A stretch of DNA of 64,000 nucleotides from positions 186,001 to 250,000 of the forward strand of contig NZ_QGDS01000006.1 in NCBI RefSeq assembly GCF_003149105.1. The letters run 5' to 3'. Positions 51,859 to 60,739 of this stretch are shown here, piece after piece. This DNA is from Faecalicatena contorta. Its GTDB lineage: Bacteria > Bacillota > Clostridia > Lachnospirales > Lachnospiraceae. The notes beneath the pieces were generated by a model. It was not told where the DNA came from, made no database searches, and saw only the letters and a program-made list of their open reading frames with translations. Made by a program: the position numbers and the translations under genes. Position 1 is the stretch's first letter. Every line of letters begins with the position of its first letter.

Positions 51859-52215
51859 ATGGATTACATCAAAGCATTCTTAATAGGCGGGATAATCTGT
51901 GCTATTGTACAGATTCTTCTGGACCGTACAAAATTGATGCCAGGCAGGATTATGGTACTTCTCGTCTGCGGCGGTGCAGTATTAGGGTTCTGCAATATAT
52001 ATGAGCCCTTTCTGAAATTTGCAGGGGCGGGAGCAAGCGTTCCTCTGCTGGGGTTTGGGAATGTGCTGTGGCAAGGCGTAAAGGAAGCCGTCGATAAAAA
52101 TGGATTCCTGGGGGTCTTTATGGGAGGATTTAAGGCGAGTGCTATAGGGATTTCCGCGGCTCTTATTTTTGGATACCTTGCTTCCTTTATATTTGAGCCG
52201 CGGATGAAAAAATAA
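51859..52215 (+). CDS. spoVAE: Stage V sporulation protein AE
   Basis: 118 aa with about four membrane segments: FLIGGIICAIVQILLDRTKLMPGRIMV, GAGASVPLLGFGNVLWQGVKEAV, GFLGVFMGGFKASAIGISAALIFGYLASFIF, as in SpoVAE(b). Membrane part of the DPA channel. AAGGAGG before ATG. Confidence 0.94.
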   Translation: MDYIKAFLIGGIICAIVQILLDRTKLMPGRIMVLLVCGGAVLGFCNIYEPFLKFAGAGASVPLLGFGNVLWQGVKEAVDKNGFLGVFMGGFKASAIGISAALIFGYLASFIFEPRMKK

Positions 52216-52240
52216 AATAAATAGTCTGCGAAATATAGGA

Positions 52241-52287
52241 AACAGCATGTTCTGAAAGGTTTTTCATTCAGGATATGCTGTTTTTTA
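52241..52287 (+). terminator. Terminator of spoVAD-spoVAE
   Basis: AACAGCAT pairs with ATGCTGTT and CTGAA with TTCAG inside, followed by TTTTTT. The T run leads straight into copy 2 of the structured element, the same arrangement as at 7301-7341. Confidence 0.8.
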
Positions 52288-52412
52288 TATAATATGAAAT
52301 TGCGTTTCCTATTATATAAAAACCCTCCGGGGGACGCGCACTGCGGCGTAAGAGGTAGATGTCGCTATGCGACCAACCCAGGCGCAAGAGTTTGCTTGCA
52401 AACTCTTTATTC
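52282..52412. repeat. Structured intergenic element, copy 2 (possible ncRNA)
   Basis: Same layout as 7339-7470. Stem 1: 18 bp (52282-52299 with 52305-52322, loop TTGCG, one mismatch). Core CCTCCGGGGG...CACTGCGGCGT. Stem 2: GTCGC-TAT-GCGAC (copy 1: GTTGC/GCAAC, one compensatory pair change). AACCCAGGCG. Stem 3: AAGAGTTTGC-TT-GCAAACTCTT, different in sequence from copy 1 but again a perfect 10-bp stem. T-rich tail. The rest of the gap to 52569 has TTTACA/TTAACA motifs and a CACATTTTAC...GTAAATGTG dyad, possibly Pho-related, without a convincing Pho box or promoter. Confidence 0.75.
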
Positions 52413-52569
52413 TAGAAATAGGCATTTTTTGGTTTTACAAAGATTTAACATGCGTAAGATTACACATTTTACATTTCTTTTATATCATTGTAAATGTGAA
52501 GAAAATGAATAAAAAGAACAGTGGGCATACGCCCATAGAAGAGTAGGATCAGGCAAAGGAGATGGAAAA

Positions 52570-53481
52570 ATGAAAATGAGAAAGTTTATCGCAGCGTTAT
52601 CCGTAATCGGTATGCTGACGGCAGCACTTACAGGATGCAAAAGTTCAGATGCAGCTAAAGATGCACAGACAGATCAAGGTGGTTCCTCATGGGACAGTTC
52701 TAATGACATTACGATTGTTTCCCGGGAAGAAGGTTCAGGTACAAGAGGAGCATTTATTGAATTATTTGGAATAGAAGAAAAGCAAGGCGACGAGAAAGTA
52801 GATATGACAACAGAAGAGGCACAGATTACAAACAGCACTTCTGTTATGATGACAACCGTAGCCGGAGATGAATATGCAATCGGATACATTTCTCTTGGCT
52901 CATTGAATGACACTGTAAAAGCAGTCAAGGTTGATGGAGCGGAAGCTACGGCTGAAAATGTGAAATCAGGTACTTATAAAGTATCCAGGCCATTTAATAT
53001 CGCAACAAAAGAAAACCTGGACAATGAAGTAGCCAAGGATTTCATAAACTTCATTATGAGTGAAGAGGGGCAGGCAGTTGTTGCAGATAATCATTATATC
53101 GCGATGGATGATGTGAAACCTTTTGAAGGCACATCGCCATCAGGAAAAGCAGTAGTAGGAGGTTCTTCTTCCGTATCACCGGTAATGGAAAAATTAATCG
53201 AAGCATATAAGGGTGTAAATGCTAATGCAGAGATTGAGCTTCAGACAACGGACTCTACTACGGGAATGACTTCTGCAATCGACGGCAGCTATGATATAGG
53301 TATGGCGTCCAGAGAATTAAAAGATACAGAGTTGTCAGAAGGATTACAGGCAACGGTTATTGCAACGGACGGTATCGCAGTTATTGTCAACAATGACAGT
53401 ACAGTAGATGAATTAAGCAGCGAACAGATAAAATCAATTTACACCGGGGATGCACTCGCGTGGGATGAGGTAATCGAATAA
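52570..53481 (+). CDS. pstS: Phosphate-binding lipoprotein PstS, circularly permuted
   Basis: 303 aa. Lipobox LTGC, lipidated Cys23. The order of halves is reversed relative to standard PstS: the segment with SREEGSGTR (residues 51-59), AIGYISLGSL and SRPFNIATK, normally the second half, comes first; the normal N-terminal half (GGSSSVSPVMEKLIEAY from about residue 195, then DIGMASRELKD and DGIAVIVNN) comes second, ending IKSIYTGDALAWDEV. All phosphate-binding segments are present, so it should be functional. First gene of pstSCAB-phoU-phoPR; binds phosphate for PstCAB. Confidence 0.9.
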   Translation: MKMRKFIAALSVIGMLTAALTGCKSSDAAKDAQTDQGGSSWDSSNDITIVSREEGSGTRGAFIELFGIEEKQGDEKVDMTTEEAQITNSTSVMMTTVAGDEYAIGYISLGSLNDTVKAVKVDGAEATAENVKSGTYKVSRPFNIATKENLDNEVAKDFINFIMSEEGQAVVADNHYIAMDDVKPFEGTSPSGKAVVGGSSSVSPVMEKLIEAYKGVNANAEIELQTTDSTTGMTSAIDGSYDIGMASRELKDTELSEGLQATVIATDGIAVIVNNDSTVDELSSEQIKSIYTGDALAWDEVIE

Positions 53482-54375
53482 ATGAAATCAAAGACATGGA
53501 ATGAAAAATTCATGCAGGGAGTGTTCTTCACTGCCGCCTGTGCTTCGGTACTGGCGGTAGCTCTCATCTGCATTTTTTTATTTGCAAATGGGATTCCTGC
53601 AATGAAGGAAATTGGATTTTTGGAATTTGTGACAGGTGAGAAATGGAAGCCAGGCAACAATATTTATGGAATCTTTCCTATGGTGGTGGGAAGTATCTAT
53701 GTAACTGCCGGGGCTATTATAGTAGGTGTGCCTATTGGAATATTGACTTCGGTGTTTATGGCAATGTACTGCCCAAAGCAGATTTATAAACCTTTGAAGT
53801 CAGCAACGGAGCTGTTGGCAGGTATTCCTTCTGTTGTATACGGATTTTTTGGGCTGGTCGTACTGGTTCCCTGGATCAGGGAGGCAGGAAGAGGCTTGAA
53901 GTCAATGGGACTCATCCGCAGCAGCGGAAATGGAAACAGTATTCTTACTGCATCTCTGCTTTTAGGAATCATGATTCTGCCCACTGTCATCGGTGTGACG
54001 GAATCTGCTATTCGTGCTGTTCCAAAACAGTATTATGAAGGTGCTCTTGCTTTAGGTGCTACCCATGAAAGAAGTATTTTTAAAGTAATAATTCCAGCAG
54101 CAAAATCTGGTGTTATTGCAGGGGTGGTACTTGGTATTGGGCGTGCCATCGGAGAAACTATGGCAGTTATTATGGTAGCAGGCAATCAGGCAAGGATGCC
54201 TGCGGGAATTATGAAGGGTGTACGTACTCTGACCGCTAATATTGTAATCGAGATGGGATATGCTGCGGATCTGCACAGGGAAGCACTGATTGCTACAGGA
54301 GTAGTATTGTTTGTATTTATTTTGATCATTAATTTCAGTGTGGCCCTGCTGAACAGGAGGAAAGAACGTGAATAA
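53482..54375 (+). CDS. pstC: Phosphate ABC importer permease PstC
   Basis: 297 aa, six membrane segments, with the BPD_transp_1 loop EGALALGATHERSIFKVIIPAAKSGVIAGVVLGIGRAIGETMAV and the start-proximal KSKTWNEKFMQGVFF. Starts directly at the base after the pstS stop; overlaps pstA by 8 bases. Confidence 0.95.
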   Translation: MKSKTWNEKFMQGVFFTAACASVLAVALICIFLFANGIPAMKEIGFLEFVTGEKWKPGNNIYGIFPMVVGSIYVTAGAIIVGVPIGILTSVFMAMYCPKQIYKPLKSATELLAGIPSVVYGFFGLVVLVPWIREAGRGLKSMGLIRSSGNGNSILTASLLLGIMILPTVIGVTESAIRAVPKQYYEGALALGATHERSIFKVIIPAAKSGVIAGVVLGIGRAIGETMAVIMVAGNQARMPAGIMKGVRTLTANIVIEMGYAADLHREALIATGVVLFVFILIINFSVALLNRRKERE

Positions 54376-55228
54376 TCAATCAACATTCGGACAAAAAATG
54401 AAAAGTTATATGAAGCATCCTGCATCATTCTTTACGATGCTGCTGGTTATGCTGGGAGCCCTCCTTACATTTACAATATTGATTTTTCTCATTGTTTATA
54501 TTCTGGCGCATGGGGTTCCCTATCTGAAGCCGTCATTATTTTCGCTTCACTATACATCGGAAAATGCATCTTTGATGCCTGCTCTCGTCAATACAGTGAG
54601 TATGACCTTATTGTCATTGATTATTGCAGTTCCACTCGGCATTTTTGCAGCAATTTTTCTCGTGGAATATGCAAAACGGGGAAATAGATTTATGGGAATC
54701 ATCCGTCTGACCACAGAGACGCTTTCCGGAATTCCATCTATTGTGTATGGTCTGTTTGGTATGCTCTTCTTTGTCAACACTCTTGGATGGGGATTTTCCT
54801 TGTTGGCAGGTGCGTTTACACTGTCCATTATGATACTGCCTCTCATTATGCGTACCACAGAGGAAGCTTTAAAGGCCGTGCCGGATTCTTTCCGTGAGGG
54901 CAGCTTCGGACTGGGAGCCGGAAAACTTAGAACGGTGTTCCGCATTGTACTTCCCTCCGCGATTCCTGGGATACTTGCAGGTGTGATTCTTGCGATTGGA
55001 AGAATCGTTGGGGAAACAGCGGCACTTATGTATACAGCAGGAACAGTAGCCAATATTCCTTCCAGTGTTATGGGCTCAGGAAGAACCCTGGCAGTGCACA
55101 TGTATAACCTGGCAAGTGAAGGGCTGTATATGGATCAGGCATATGCAACGGCAGTTGTTTTACTTATTTTAGTAGTTGGAATTAACGCATTATCCAGCGT
55201 AATAGCAAAAAGATTAACGAAAGTGTAG
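54368..55228 (+). CDS. pstA: Phosphate ABC importer permease PstA
   Basis: 286 aa, BPD_transp_1 permease with EGSFGLGAGKLRTVFRIVLPSAIPGILAGVILAIGRIVGETAAL. GTG start at 54368 behind AGGAGGAAA. Partner of PstC. Confidence 0.95.
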   Translation: MNNQSTFGQKMKSYMKHPASFFTMLLVMLGALLTFTILIFLIVYILAHGVPYLKPSLFSLHYTSENASLMPALVNTVSMTLLSLIIAVPLGIFAAIFLVEYAKRGNRFMGIIRLTTETLSGIPSIVYGLFGMLFFVNTLGWGFSLLAGAFTLSIMILPLIMRTTEEALKAVPDSFREGSFGLGAGKLRTVFRIVLPSAIPGILAGVILAIGRIVGETAALMYTAGTVANIPSSVMGSGRTLAVHMYNLASEGLYMDQAYATAVVLLILVVGINALSSVIAKRLTKV

Positions 55229-55240
55229 GAAGGATAAAAG

Positions 55241-55990
55241 ATGGGAAAAATAAGTATCAAAGATTTGGATTTGTATTACGAGGATTTCCAAGCCCTGAAA
55301 AATGTGAATCTGGAAATAGAAGCAAATAAAATTACAGCATTTATCGGACCCAGCGGGTGTGGTAAGTCTACTCTGCTGAAATCTATCAACCGTATGAATG
55401 ATCTGATTGAGGGCTGTCGGATTGAGGGAAATATTTTGCTGGATAATGAAAACATATTTAACGGGATGGATGTAAATATGCTCCGAAAACGAGTGGGGAT
55501 GGTGTTCCAGAAACCAAATCCGTTCCCCATGAGTATTTATGATAATATTGCATTTGGGCCAAGAACACATGGGGTACGCTCTAAGGCAAAACTGGATGAT
55601 ATTGTGGAAAAGTCGCTGCGCAATGCGGCTATATGGGATGAATGTAAAGACAGGCTGAAAAAGAGCGCCCTGGGTATGTCAGGCGGCCAGCAGCAGCGTC
55701 TGTGCATTGCGAGGGCACTTGCAGTGGAGCCGGAAGTTCTCTTGATGGATGAGCCAACATCCGCTTTGGACCCTATTTCTACATCTAAGATAGAAGACCT
55801 TGCACTGGAATTGAAAAGAGACTATACTATTGTCATGGTAACACATAACATGCAGCAGGCGGTGCGTATATCGGACAACACGGCGTTTTTCCTTCTGGGT
55901 GAGGTAGTAGAGTATAATCATACGGAGAAACTGTTCTCCATACCTGCTGATAAGAGGACGGAAGACTATATTACAGGGAGGTTCGGTTAG
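55241..55990 (+). CDS. pstB: Phosphate ABC importer ATPase PstB
   Basis: 249 aa. Walker [11 protein letters not shown]-loop [21 protein letters not shown] (typical PstB), signature [15 protein letters not shown], Walker [14 protein letters not shown] and switch His in VTHNMQQA. Powers PstCA. Confidence 0.97.
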   Translation: MGKISIKDLDLYYEDFQALKNVNLEIEANKITAFIGPSGCGKSTLLKSINRMNDLIEGCRIEGNILLDNENIFNGMDVNMLRKRVGMVFQKPNPFPMSIYDNIAFGPRTHGVRSKAKLDDIVEKSLRNAAIWDECKDRLKKSALGMSGGQQQRLCIARALAVEPEVLLMDEPTSALDPISTSKIEDLALELKRDYTIVMVTHNMQQAVRISDNTAFFLLGEVVEYNHTEKLFSIPADKRTEDYITGRFG

Positions 55991-55991
55991 A

Positions 55992-56648
55992 ATGAGAAAT
56001 AAATTTGACGGACAGTTACAATTGTTAGATGAGTTGCTCACACATATGGGAGAGCAGTGTGAGATAGCGATAGCGAAAGCTACGCGTGCGCTGAAAGAAG
56101 GAAGTATTGAACAGGCCCAGGCAATTATAGAAGCTGATGAAGAGATTGACCAGATGGAGAAGGATGTGGAGAGATTGTGTCTGAAGCTTCTCCTCCAGCA
56201 GCAGCCTGTGGCAAAAGACCTGCGCAGAATTTCAGCGGCATTGAAAATGATTACGGATATGGAACGTATCGGAGATCAGACAGCAGATATTGCGGAAATT
56301 ATTATTTCCTCCAAACACAATACTGCAACAGATATCAAACAGATTGGCACAATGGCTGCCGCAGTCAGTAAGATGGTGCGGGATAGTGTGCATGCTTATG
56401 TTTCAAACGATTTGGAACTGGCGAAGCATGTGATAGAGGCGGATGATGCTGTAGACCAGTTATTTGATACAATCCGTGATGAACTTGTGGAGTATATCCG
56501 TGCGGAAAAAGGTGAGCATGGAAAACAGATTTTTGATTTGATTATGGTAACCAAGTATTTAGAGCGCATTGGGGATCATGCAACAAACATCTCCGAATGG
56601 GTAGAGTTTTCTATAACCGGCGTTCACAAAGATGGAATTAAACTGTAG
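55992..56648 (+). CDS. phoU: Phosphate signalling protein PhoU
   Basis: 218 aa, two three-helix PhoU repeats, each with the metal-binding E(D)xxxD pattern (MITDMERIGDQTADIAEII and MVTKYLERIGDHATNISEWV). Links Pst transport to PhoR and turns off the Pho response under high phosphate. One base after the pstB stop. Confidence 0.95.
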   Translation: MRNKFDGQLQLLDELLTHMGEQCEIAIAKATRALKEGSIEQAQAIIEADEEIDQMEKDVERLCLKLLLQQQPVAKDLRRISAALKMITDMERIGDQTADIAEIIISSKHNTATDIKQIGTMAAAVSKMVRDSVHAYVSNDLELAKHVIEADDAVDQLFDTIRDELVEYIRAEKGEHGKQIFDLIMVTKYLERIGDHATNISEWVEFSITGVHKDGIKL

Positions 56649-56679
56649 AAAAAATGAAGAAAGATAAGGAAGTGACAAG

Positions 56680-57360
56680 ATGATATATTGCGTAGAAGAT
56701 GATGATAACATTCGGGAACTTGTAATATATACATTAGAAACTACGGGACTCAAAGCAAAGGGCTTTGCGGAGGGCGGTTCTTTCATGGAAGCTCTGGCGT
56801 CTGATGCGCCGGAGCTTATTTTACTTGATATTATGCTTCCGGGTGAAGATGGGCTTACATTGCTGAAGAAGCTGAAAAGTTCTTCAAAAACGAGGGACAT
56901 TCCGGTTATTATGGTAACAGCTAAGGGTGCAGAGTATGACAAGGTTATTGGTTTGGATTCCGGTGCCGACGATTATCTGACAAAACCCTTTGGAATGATG
57001 GAGCTGATCTCCCGGATAAAAGCAGTGCTGCGCCGTTCGGGAAGAGTTTCTGACAAGGGTGATATGAGTGTGTCGGGAGTCCATGTAAATGTAAAGAAGC
57101 ATGAGGTAACTGTGGATGGAAAACTGGTAGCACTGACCCTGAAGGAATTTGAGCTGCTTGAACGGCTGATGCGGAACCGAAATATAGTGCTTACAAGAAA
57201 TCAGCTTCTGGAAGATATTTGGGGCTATGATTTTGGCGGTGAAACAAGAACCGTGGATGTTCATGTAAGGACTTTACGCCAGAAATTGGGTGATAAGGGA
57301 GAGATTGTTGAAACAGTACGGGGGATAGGATACCGGATTGGGGGAGTTCATGAGAGCTAG
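56680..57360 (+). CDS. phoP: Phosphate-response regulator PhoP/PhoB
   Basis: 226 aa OmpR-type regulator. Receiver domain (YCVEDDDNIREL, LILLDIMLPGEDG, DDYLTKPFGMMEL) and winged helix (LTLKEFELLERLMRN, TVDVHVRTLRQKLGDKG, GIGYRIGG). Gene order after phoU and before a sensor kinase gives the assignment. Overlaps the kinase by 11 bases. Confidence 0.9.
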   Translation: MIYCVEDDDNIRELVIYTLETTGLKAKGFAEGGSFMEALASDAPELILLDIMLPGEDGLTLLKKLKSSSKTRDIPVIMVTAKGAEYDKVIGLDSGADDYLTKPFGMMELISRIKAVLRRSGRVSDKGDMSVSGVHVNVKKHEVTVDGKLVALTLKEFELLERLMRNRNIVLTRNQLLEDIWGYDFGGETRTVDVHVRTLRQKLGDKGEIVETVRGIGYRIGGVHES

Positions 57361-58660
57361 AATCCAAAAGAGTATGGTACTTGTACTCTCCATGACACTG
57401 CTGATTTCCTACTTGGTTCTTACAGTGGTTATGTATAATCACAATCTGTCCATACTGGAAAGAGAAGTGAGGCAGGATGCAAAGTATATTGGGGCTGCCA
57501 TTAATACTTTCGGTACGGGTTATTTTGAACATATGGTAGATGTGGATGAGGGAACCCGTGTGACATGGATTGATGCGGATGGAACTGTACTGTATGATTC
57601 CCAAAGTAAGGCAGCAGCGCTGGAAAACCATAAGTCCCGGCCGGAAGTGCAAAGTGCACTGTCCTCAGGCTCCGGAGTAGACATACGGTTGTCCGGGACC
57701 CTGGGGCGTAAAATGTACTATTATGCCCTGCTTCTCGATGATGGTACAGTACTGCGTGTTGCAAAGATGATGGATGGCCTGATGAGGACTGCAACAAGTA
57801 TACTGCCGGTGATGAGTATTCTAACCGTATCTATGCTGCTTTTTGCATGGCTGATGTCTAAATGGCAGACAGCAAGATTGATAAGGCCGCTTAACGGGCT
57901 GGACATAGAACATCCTTTGGATAATGATATTTATGAGGAGTTGTCCCCTCTTCTGCAGGCGATAAACAGGCAGAATAAGGAAAAGGATGCCATTGCCGAC
58001 ATGCGCAAGGAATTTTCAGCCAATGTATCCCATGAATTGAAGACACCTCTGACATCCATTTTAGGTTATGCAGAAATTATGAAAAATGGGATGGTAAAGC
58101 CTGAAGATATTCCTAACTTTTCTGAGCGGATATATAAGGAGGCAAGGCGTCTCATTATGCTGGTGGAGGACATTATCAAATTGTCAAAACTGGATGAGGG
58201 ATCTGTAGATTCTGAGAAGGAAGAAGTAGACTTATATGCTTTGTGCAGGGAAATTGTGAGCCGTCTTGCACCTCAGGCAAATGCAAAAAAGGTTAGCGTG
58301 GCTGTGTCAGGAGAACCTGTAATCTATCGTGGTGTACGGCAGGTTTTGGATGAAATGATTTACAATATATGTGAAAATGCAATTAAATATAATGTAGTGG
58401 AAGGCCGGATATCTGTATGGGTGGGAAACACACTTCAGGGACCAAAGGTCAGTGTAGCAGACAGTGGAATCGGTATACCACGGGAACATCATGACAGGAT
58501 ATTCGAGCGTTTTTACCGTGTTGACAAAAGCCACTCGAAAGAAAGCGGAGGCACTGGGCTTGGACTTTCCATTGTGAAGCATGGCGCACTGCTCCATGGG
58601 GCAAAAGTCACAGTAGACAGCGAAGCAGGCCGCGGCACACGTATGGATATTCAATTCTAG
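57350..58660 (+). CDS. phoR: Phosphate sensor histidine kinase PhoR
   Basis: About 436 aa from ATG 57350 (GGGGGAG upstream), after an 11-base overlap with phoP. Two membrane segments (VLVLSMTLLISYLVLTVVMY and ILPVMSILTVSMLLFAWLM) flank an extracellular region; then HisKA with FSANVSHELKTPLTSILGYA and HATPase with NICENAIKYNVVEG, VADSGIGIPREHHDRIFERFYRVD and GGTGLGLSIVKH. Together with phoP it controls phosphate-starvation genes, here the pst operon itself. Confidence 0.93.
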   Translation: MRARIQKSMVLVLSMTLLISYLVLTVVMYNHNLSILEREVRQDAKYIGAAINTFGTGYFEHMVDVDEGTRVTWIDADGTVLYDSQSKAAALENHKSRPEVQSALSSGSGVDIRLSGTLGRKMYYYALLLDDGTVLRVAKMMDGLMRTATSILPVMSILTVSMLLFAWLMSKWQTARLIRPLNGLDIEHPLDNDIYEELSPLLQAINRQNKEKDAIADMRKEFSANVSHELKTPLTSILGYAEIMKNGMVKPEDIPNFSERIYKEARRLIMLVEDIIKLSKLDEGSVDSEKEEVDLYALCREIVSRLAPQANAKKVSVAVSGEPVIYRGVRQVLDEMIYNICENAIKYNVVEGRISVWVGNTLQGPKVSVADSGIGIPREHHDRIFERFYRVDKSHSKESGGTGLGLSIVKHGALLHGAKVTVDSEAGRGTRMDIQF

Positions 58661-58675
58661 GTTACAGTTCTGCAT

Positions 58676-59518
58676 CTATATTTGCTGCAGCAGGCTCCGG
58701 GGAGATTCAGAAAATTCTGATTTATAAGCCCGGGAGAATGTAGAATAATCTCCAAATCCGCTGGCAAAGCAAGCCTGGGTAATGGGGAGGCCTTCTGAAA
58801 TCAGTTCTCTGGCAAGCAGCAGACGGCGGTACGTAATGTAATTCCCAATGGTATATCCTGTTTCTGTCTTAAAAAGGCGCATCATATAATATTTGCTGAT
58901 AAAAAACTCTTTAGCCAGTGTGTCGATGTCGAGACTGTCGGTAAGATGGCTGTTAATATAATGCATAATATTTACAATCTTTGTATTATACAACTCTGTA
59001 TCCAGGAATTCCACACGATTTTTTATAGCTGCGCGGTTCAATTGTATCATAAATTCCAGAAACAGAATCTTCCGGTAGAGACTGCTGGCATATTCATTAT
59101 CCTCAAAGGAACGCTCCAGACGGTTCGTAATCTTGAAAAGAGAGCTCTTTTCAAGAGAATGGATCCGAAGCACGTTGGAGTGTTCTTTTTTTGCTTTTTT
59201 AAAACAATAGCCTAAATCATATTCTGAAGTCTGATAATCCTCTATAAAGCTGGGGGAGATATAAACAATAATACGCTCATAAGGGAGAACATTGTCAACC
59301 CGTATCCGGTGGATGTCATTGCGGTTCACCAATACAATGTCGTAAGGTTCCAATTCGTAGGACTTTCCTTCTACATGATACTGTACCTTTCCTTTTATAA
59401 AAATTGTAACTTTAAGAAAATCATGATAATGAAATTCGAACTCTTTGGAAAGATTGTCTCTCAGATGAAAAATACGAAAATCACTGTTTAAATAGCCCCG
59501 TTTATTATATTGCTGCAT
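58676..59518 (-). CDS. AraC-family transcriptional regulator
   Basis: About 280 aa from ATG 59518 (AAAGGATATTT ahead); the TTG at 59554 is unlikely. N-terminal cupin domain (FEFHYHDFLKVTIFIKGKVQYHVEGKSYELEPYDIVLVNRNDIH) and C-terminal AraC helix-turn-helix pair (LDIDTLAKEFFISKYYMMRLFKTETGYTIGNYI, TQACFASGFGDYSTFSRAYKSEFSESP). Convergent with phoR and divergent from the DapF-like gene, so it may control the latter. Effector unknown. Confidence 0.88.
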   Translation of the reverse strand: MQQYNKRGYLNSDFRIFHLRDNLSKEFEFHYHDFLKVTIFIKGKVQYHVEGKSYELEPYDIVLVNRNDIHRIRVDNVLPYERIIVYISPSFIEDYQTSEYDLGYCFKKAKKEHSNVLRIHSLEKSSLFKITNRLERSFEDNEYASSLYRKILFLEFMIQLNRAAIKNRVEFLDTELYNTKIVNIMHYINSHLTDSLDIDTLAKEFFISKYYMMRLFKTETGYTIGNYITYRRLLLARELISEGLPITQACFASGFGDYSTFSRAYKSEFSESPRSLLQQI

Positions 59519-59641
59519 AAATATCCTTTCTTTATCGCGGTTAAAACCTGACAAATACGCCGAAATGTCCTTGAATTTTAATTATAAAGCATTATTTGCA
59601 ATATGAAAAGCACTTAATTCGTATTATTTGAAGATAATGCC

Positions 59642-59650
59642 TGATATAAT
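59642..59650 (+). promoter_or_regulatory. Extended -10 promoter of the DapF-like gene
   Basis: TGATATAAT forms an extended -10 box (TGnTATAAT) without a good -35. The expected start, about 7 bases later, supports translation from 59676 rather than from the ATG at 59628. Confidence 0.6.
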
Positions 59651-59675
59651 GATAAAAACAGGAGGTGCGTTATTT

Positions 59676-60533
59676 ATGAAAATTACGGTAGAACGTTATC
59701 ATGGACTTGGAAATGATTATTTGGTTTATGACCCGAACAATAATGAATTAAAGCTGAATAAAGAGAATGCTGCAATGCTCTGCAACAGAAATATGGGACT
59801 TGGTTCCGACGGGATTCTGGAAGGTCCGTTTATAGGAGAAAATCATATGTCTCTGCGTATATGGAACCCGGATGGAAGCATAGCAGAGAAGAGTGGAAAC
59901 GGTGTCCGTATTTTTGCAAAATACTTGAAGGATGCGGGATATGTGCAAAAGAAAAGCTATAAGCTTGTTACAGACGGCGGACTGGTAGAAATCACATATT
60001 TAAACGAGGATGGAAGCAGACTTCGTGTCTCTATGGGGAAATTATCATTTTGGAGTGATGAGGTTCCAGTAACTGGGGAACGCCGTGAAGTTATTAATGA
60101 AGATATGGTATTTGGGAGAACGCTCTATCCGGTGACCTGTGTATCTGTAGGAAATCCTCATTGTGTCATTCCCATGCGGGAAATTTCAAAACCTTTGGTT
60201 TGTAAGATTGGAGGCTATTCGGAGGTTGCAAGGTACTTCCCTGAGAGAATTAATACCGAGATTATGAAGGTAACGGACCAGAACCATATTGAAATAGAGA
60301 CCTTTGAAAGAGGGGCCGGTTATACAATGGCTACCGGAACCGGGGCATGTGCGGCAGCAGGAGTTGCATATAAGCTGGGACTCACCGGGAACAAAGTAAT
60401 CGTCAATATGCCGGGCGGAGAATTAATGGTAGAGATAGATGAGAACTGGAATGTATATATGACCGGGGAAGTGTTCTATGTGGCTAAGATTAAGCTGAGT
60501 AATGAATTTACAGAGAAACTTCGGATACTGTAA
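59676..60533 (+). CDS. Diaminopimelate-epimerase-family protein with Ser73
   Basis: 285 aa, DapF fold with two matching halves (YHGLGNDYLVYD; NMGLGSDG; FERGAGYTMATGTGACAAAG). E. coli DapF uses Cys73 in QCGNGARC and Cys217 in SGAC. Here the second Cys is kept (Cys225), but the first position is Ser73 in EKSGNGVRIF. Without the Cys pair, normal epimerisation of LL-diaminopimelate would be impaired or altered, so it may be a different amino-acid racemase or a Ser/Cys variant. ATG 59676 lies behind AGGAGGT. It sits opposite an AraC gene, not in a lysine or peptidoglycan cluster. Confidence 0.85.
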   Translation: MKITVERYHGLGNDYLVYDPNNNELKLNKENAAMLCNRNMGLGSDGILEGPFIGENHMSLRIWNPDGSIAEKSGNGVRIFAKYLKDAGYVQKKSYKLVTDGGLVEITYLNEDGSRLRVSMGKLSFWSDEVPVTGERREVINEDMVFGRTLYPVTCVSVGNPHCVIPMREISKPLVCKIGGYSEVARYFPERINTEIMKVTDQNHIEIETFERGAGYTMATGTGACAAAGVAYKLGLTGNKVIVNMPGGELMVEIDENWNVYMTGEVFYVAKIKLSNEFTEKLRIL

Positions 60534-60598
60534 GAGATAAATGTAAAACAAGTCTGCTTCAAATGCGTAAGGCATTAAGTGAGAGGACGCTATATTGA

Positions 60599-60630
60599 AG
60601 GGGTGGATGCAGGGTATCCACCCCTTTTTG
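60599..60630 (+). terminator. Terminator of the DapF-like gene
   Basis: AGGGGTGGAT (60599-60608) pairs perfectly with ATCCACCCCT (60616-60625), followed by five T. Confidence 0.85.
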
Positions 60631-60739
60631 GATGTTTTTCCCCGTGTAAAAATTCTGTTTTATCAGAGTGGAATCAGGGGTTGCGGGGAACGGCATATTT
60701 GTGCTAACATAGATATAACAAGAAAAGGCAGGTGATGAC

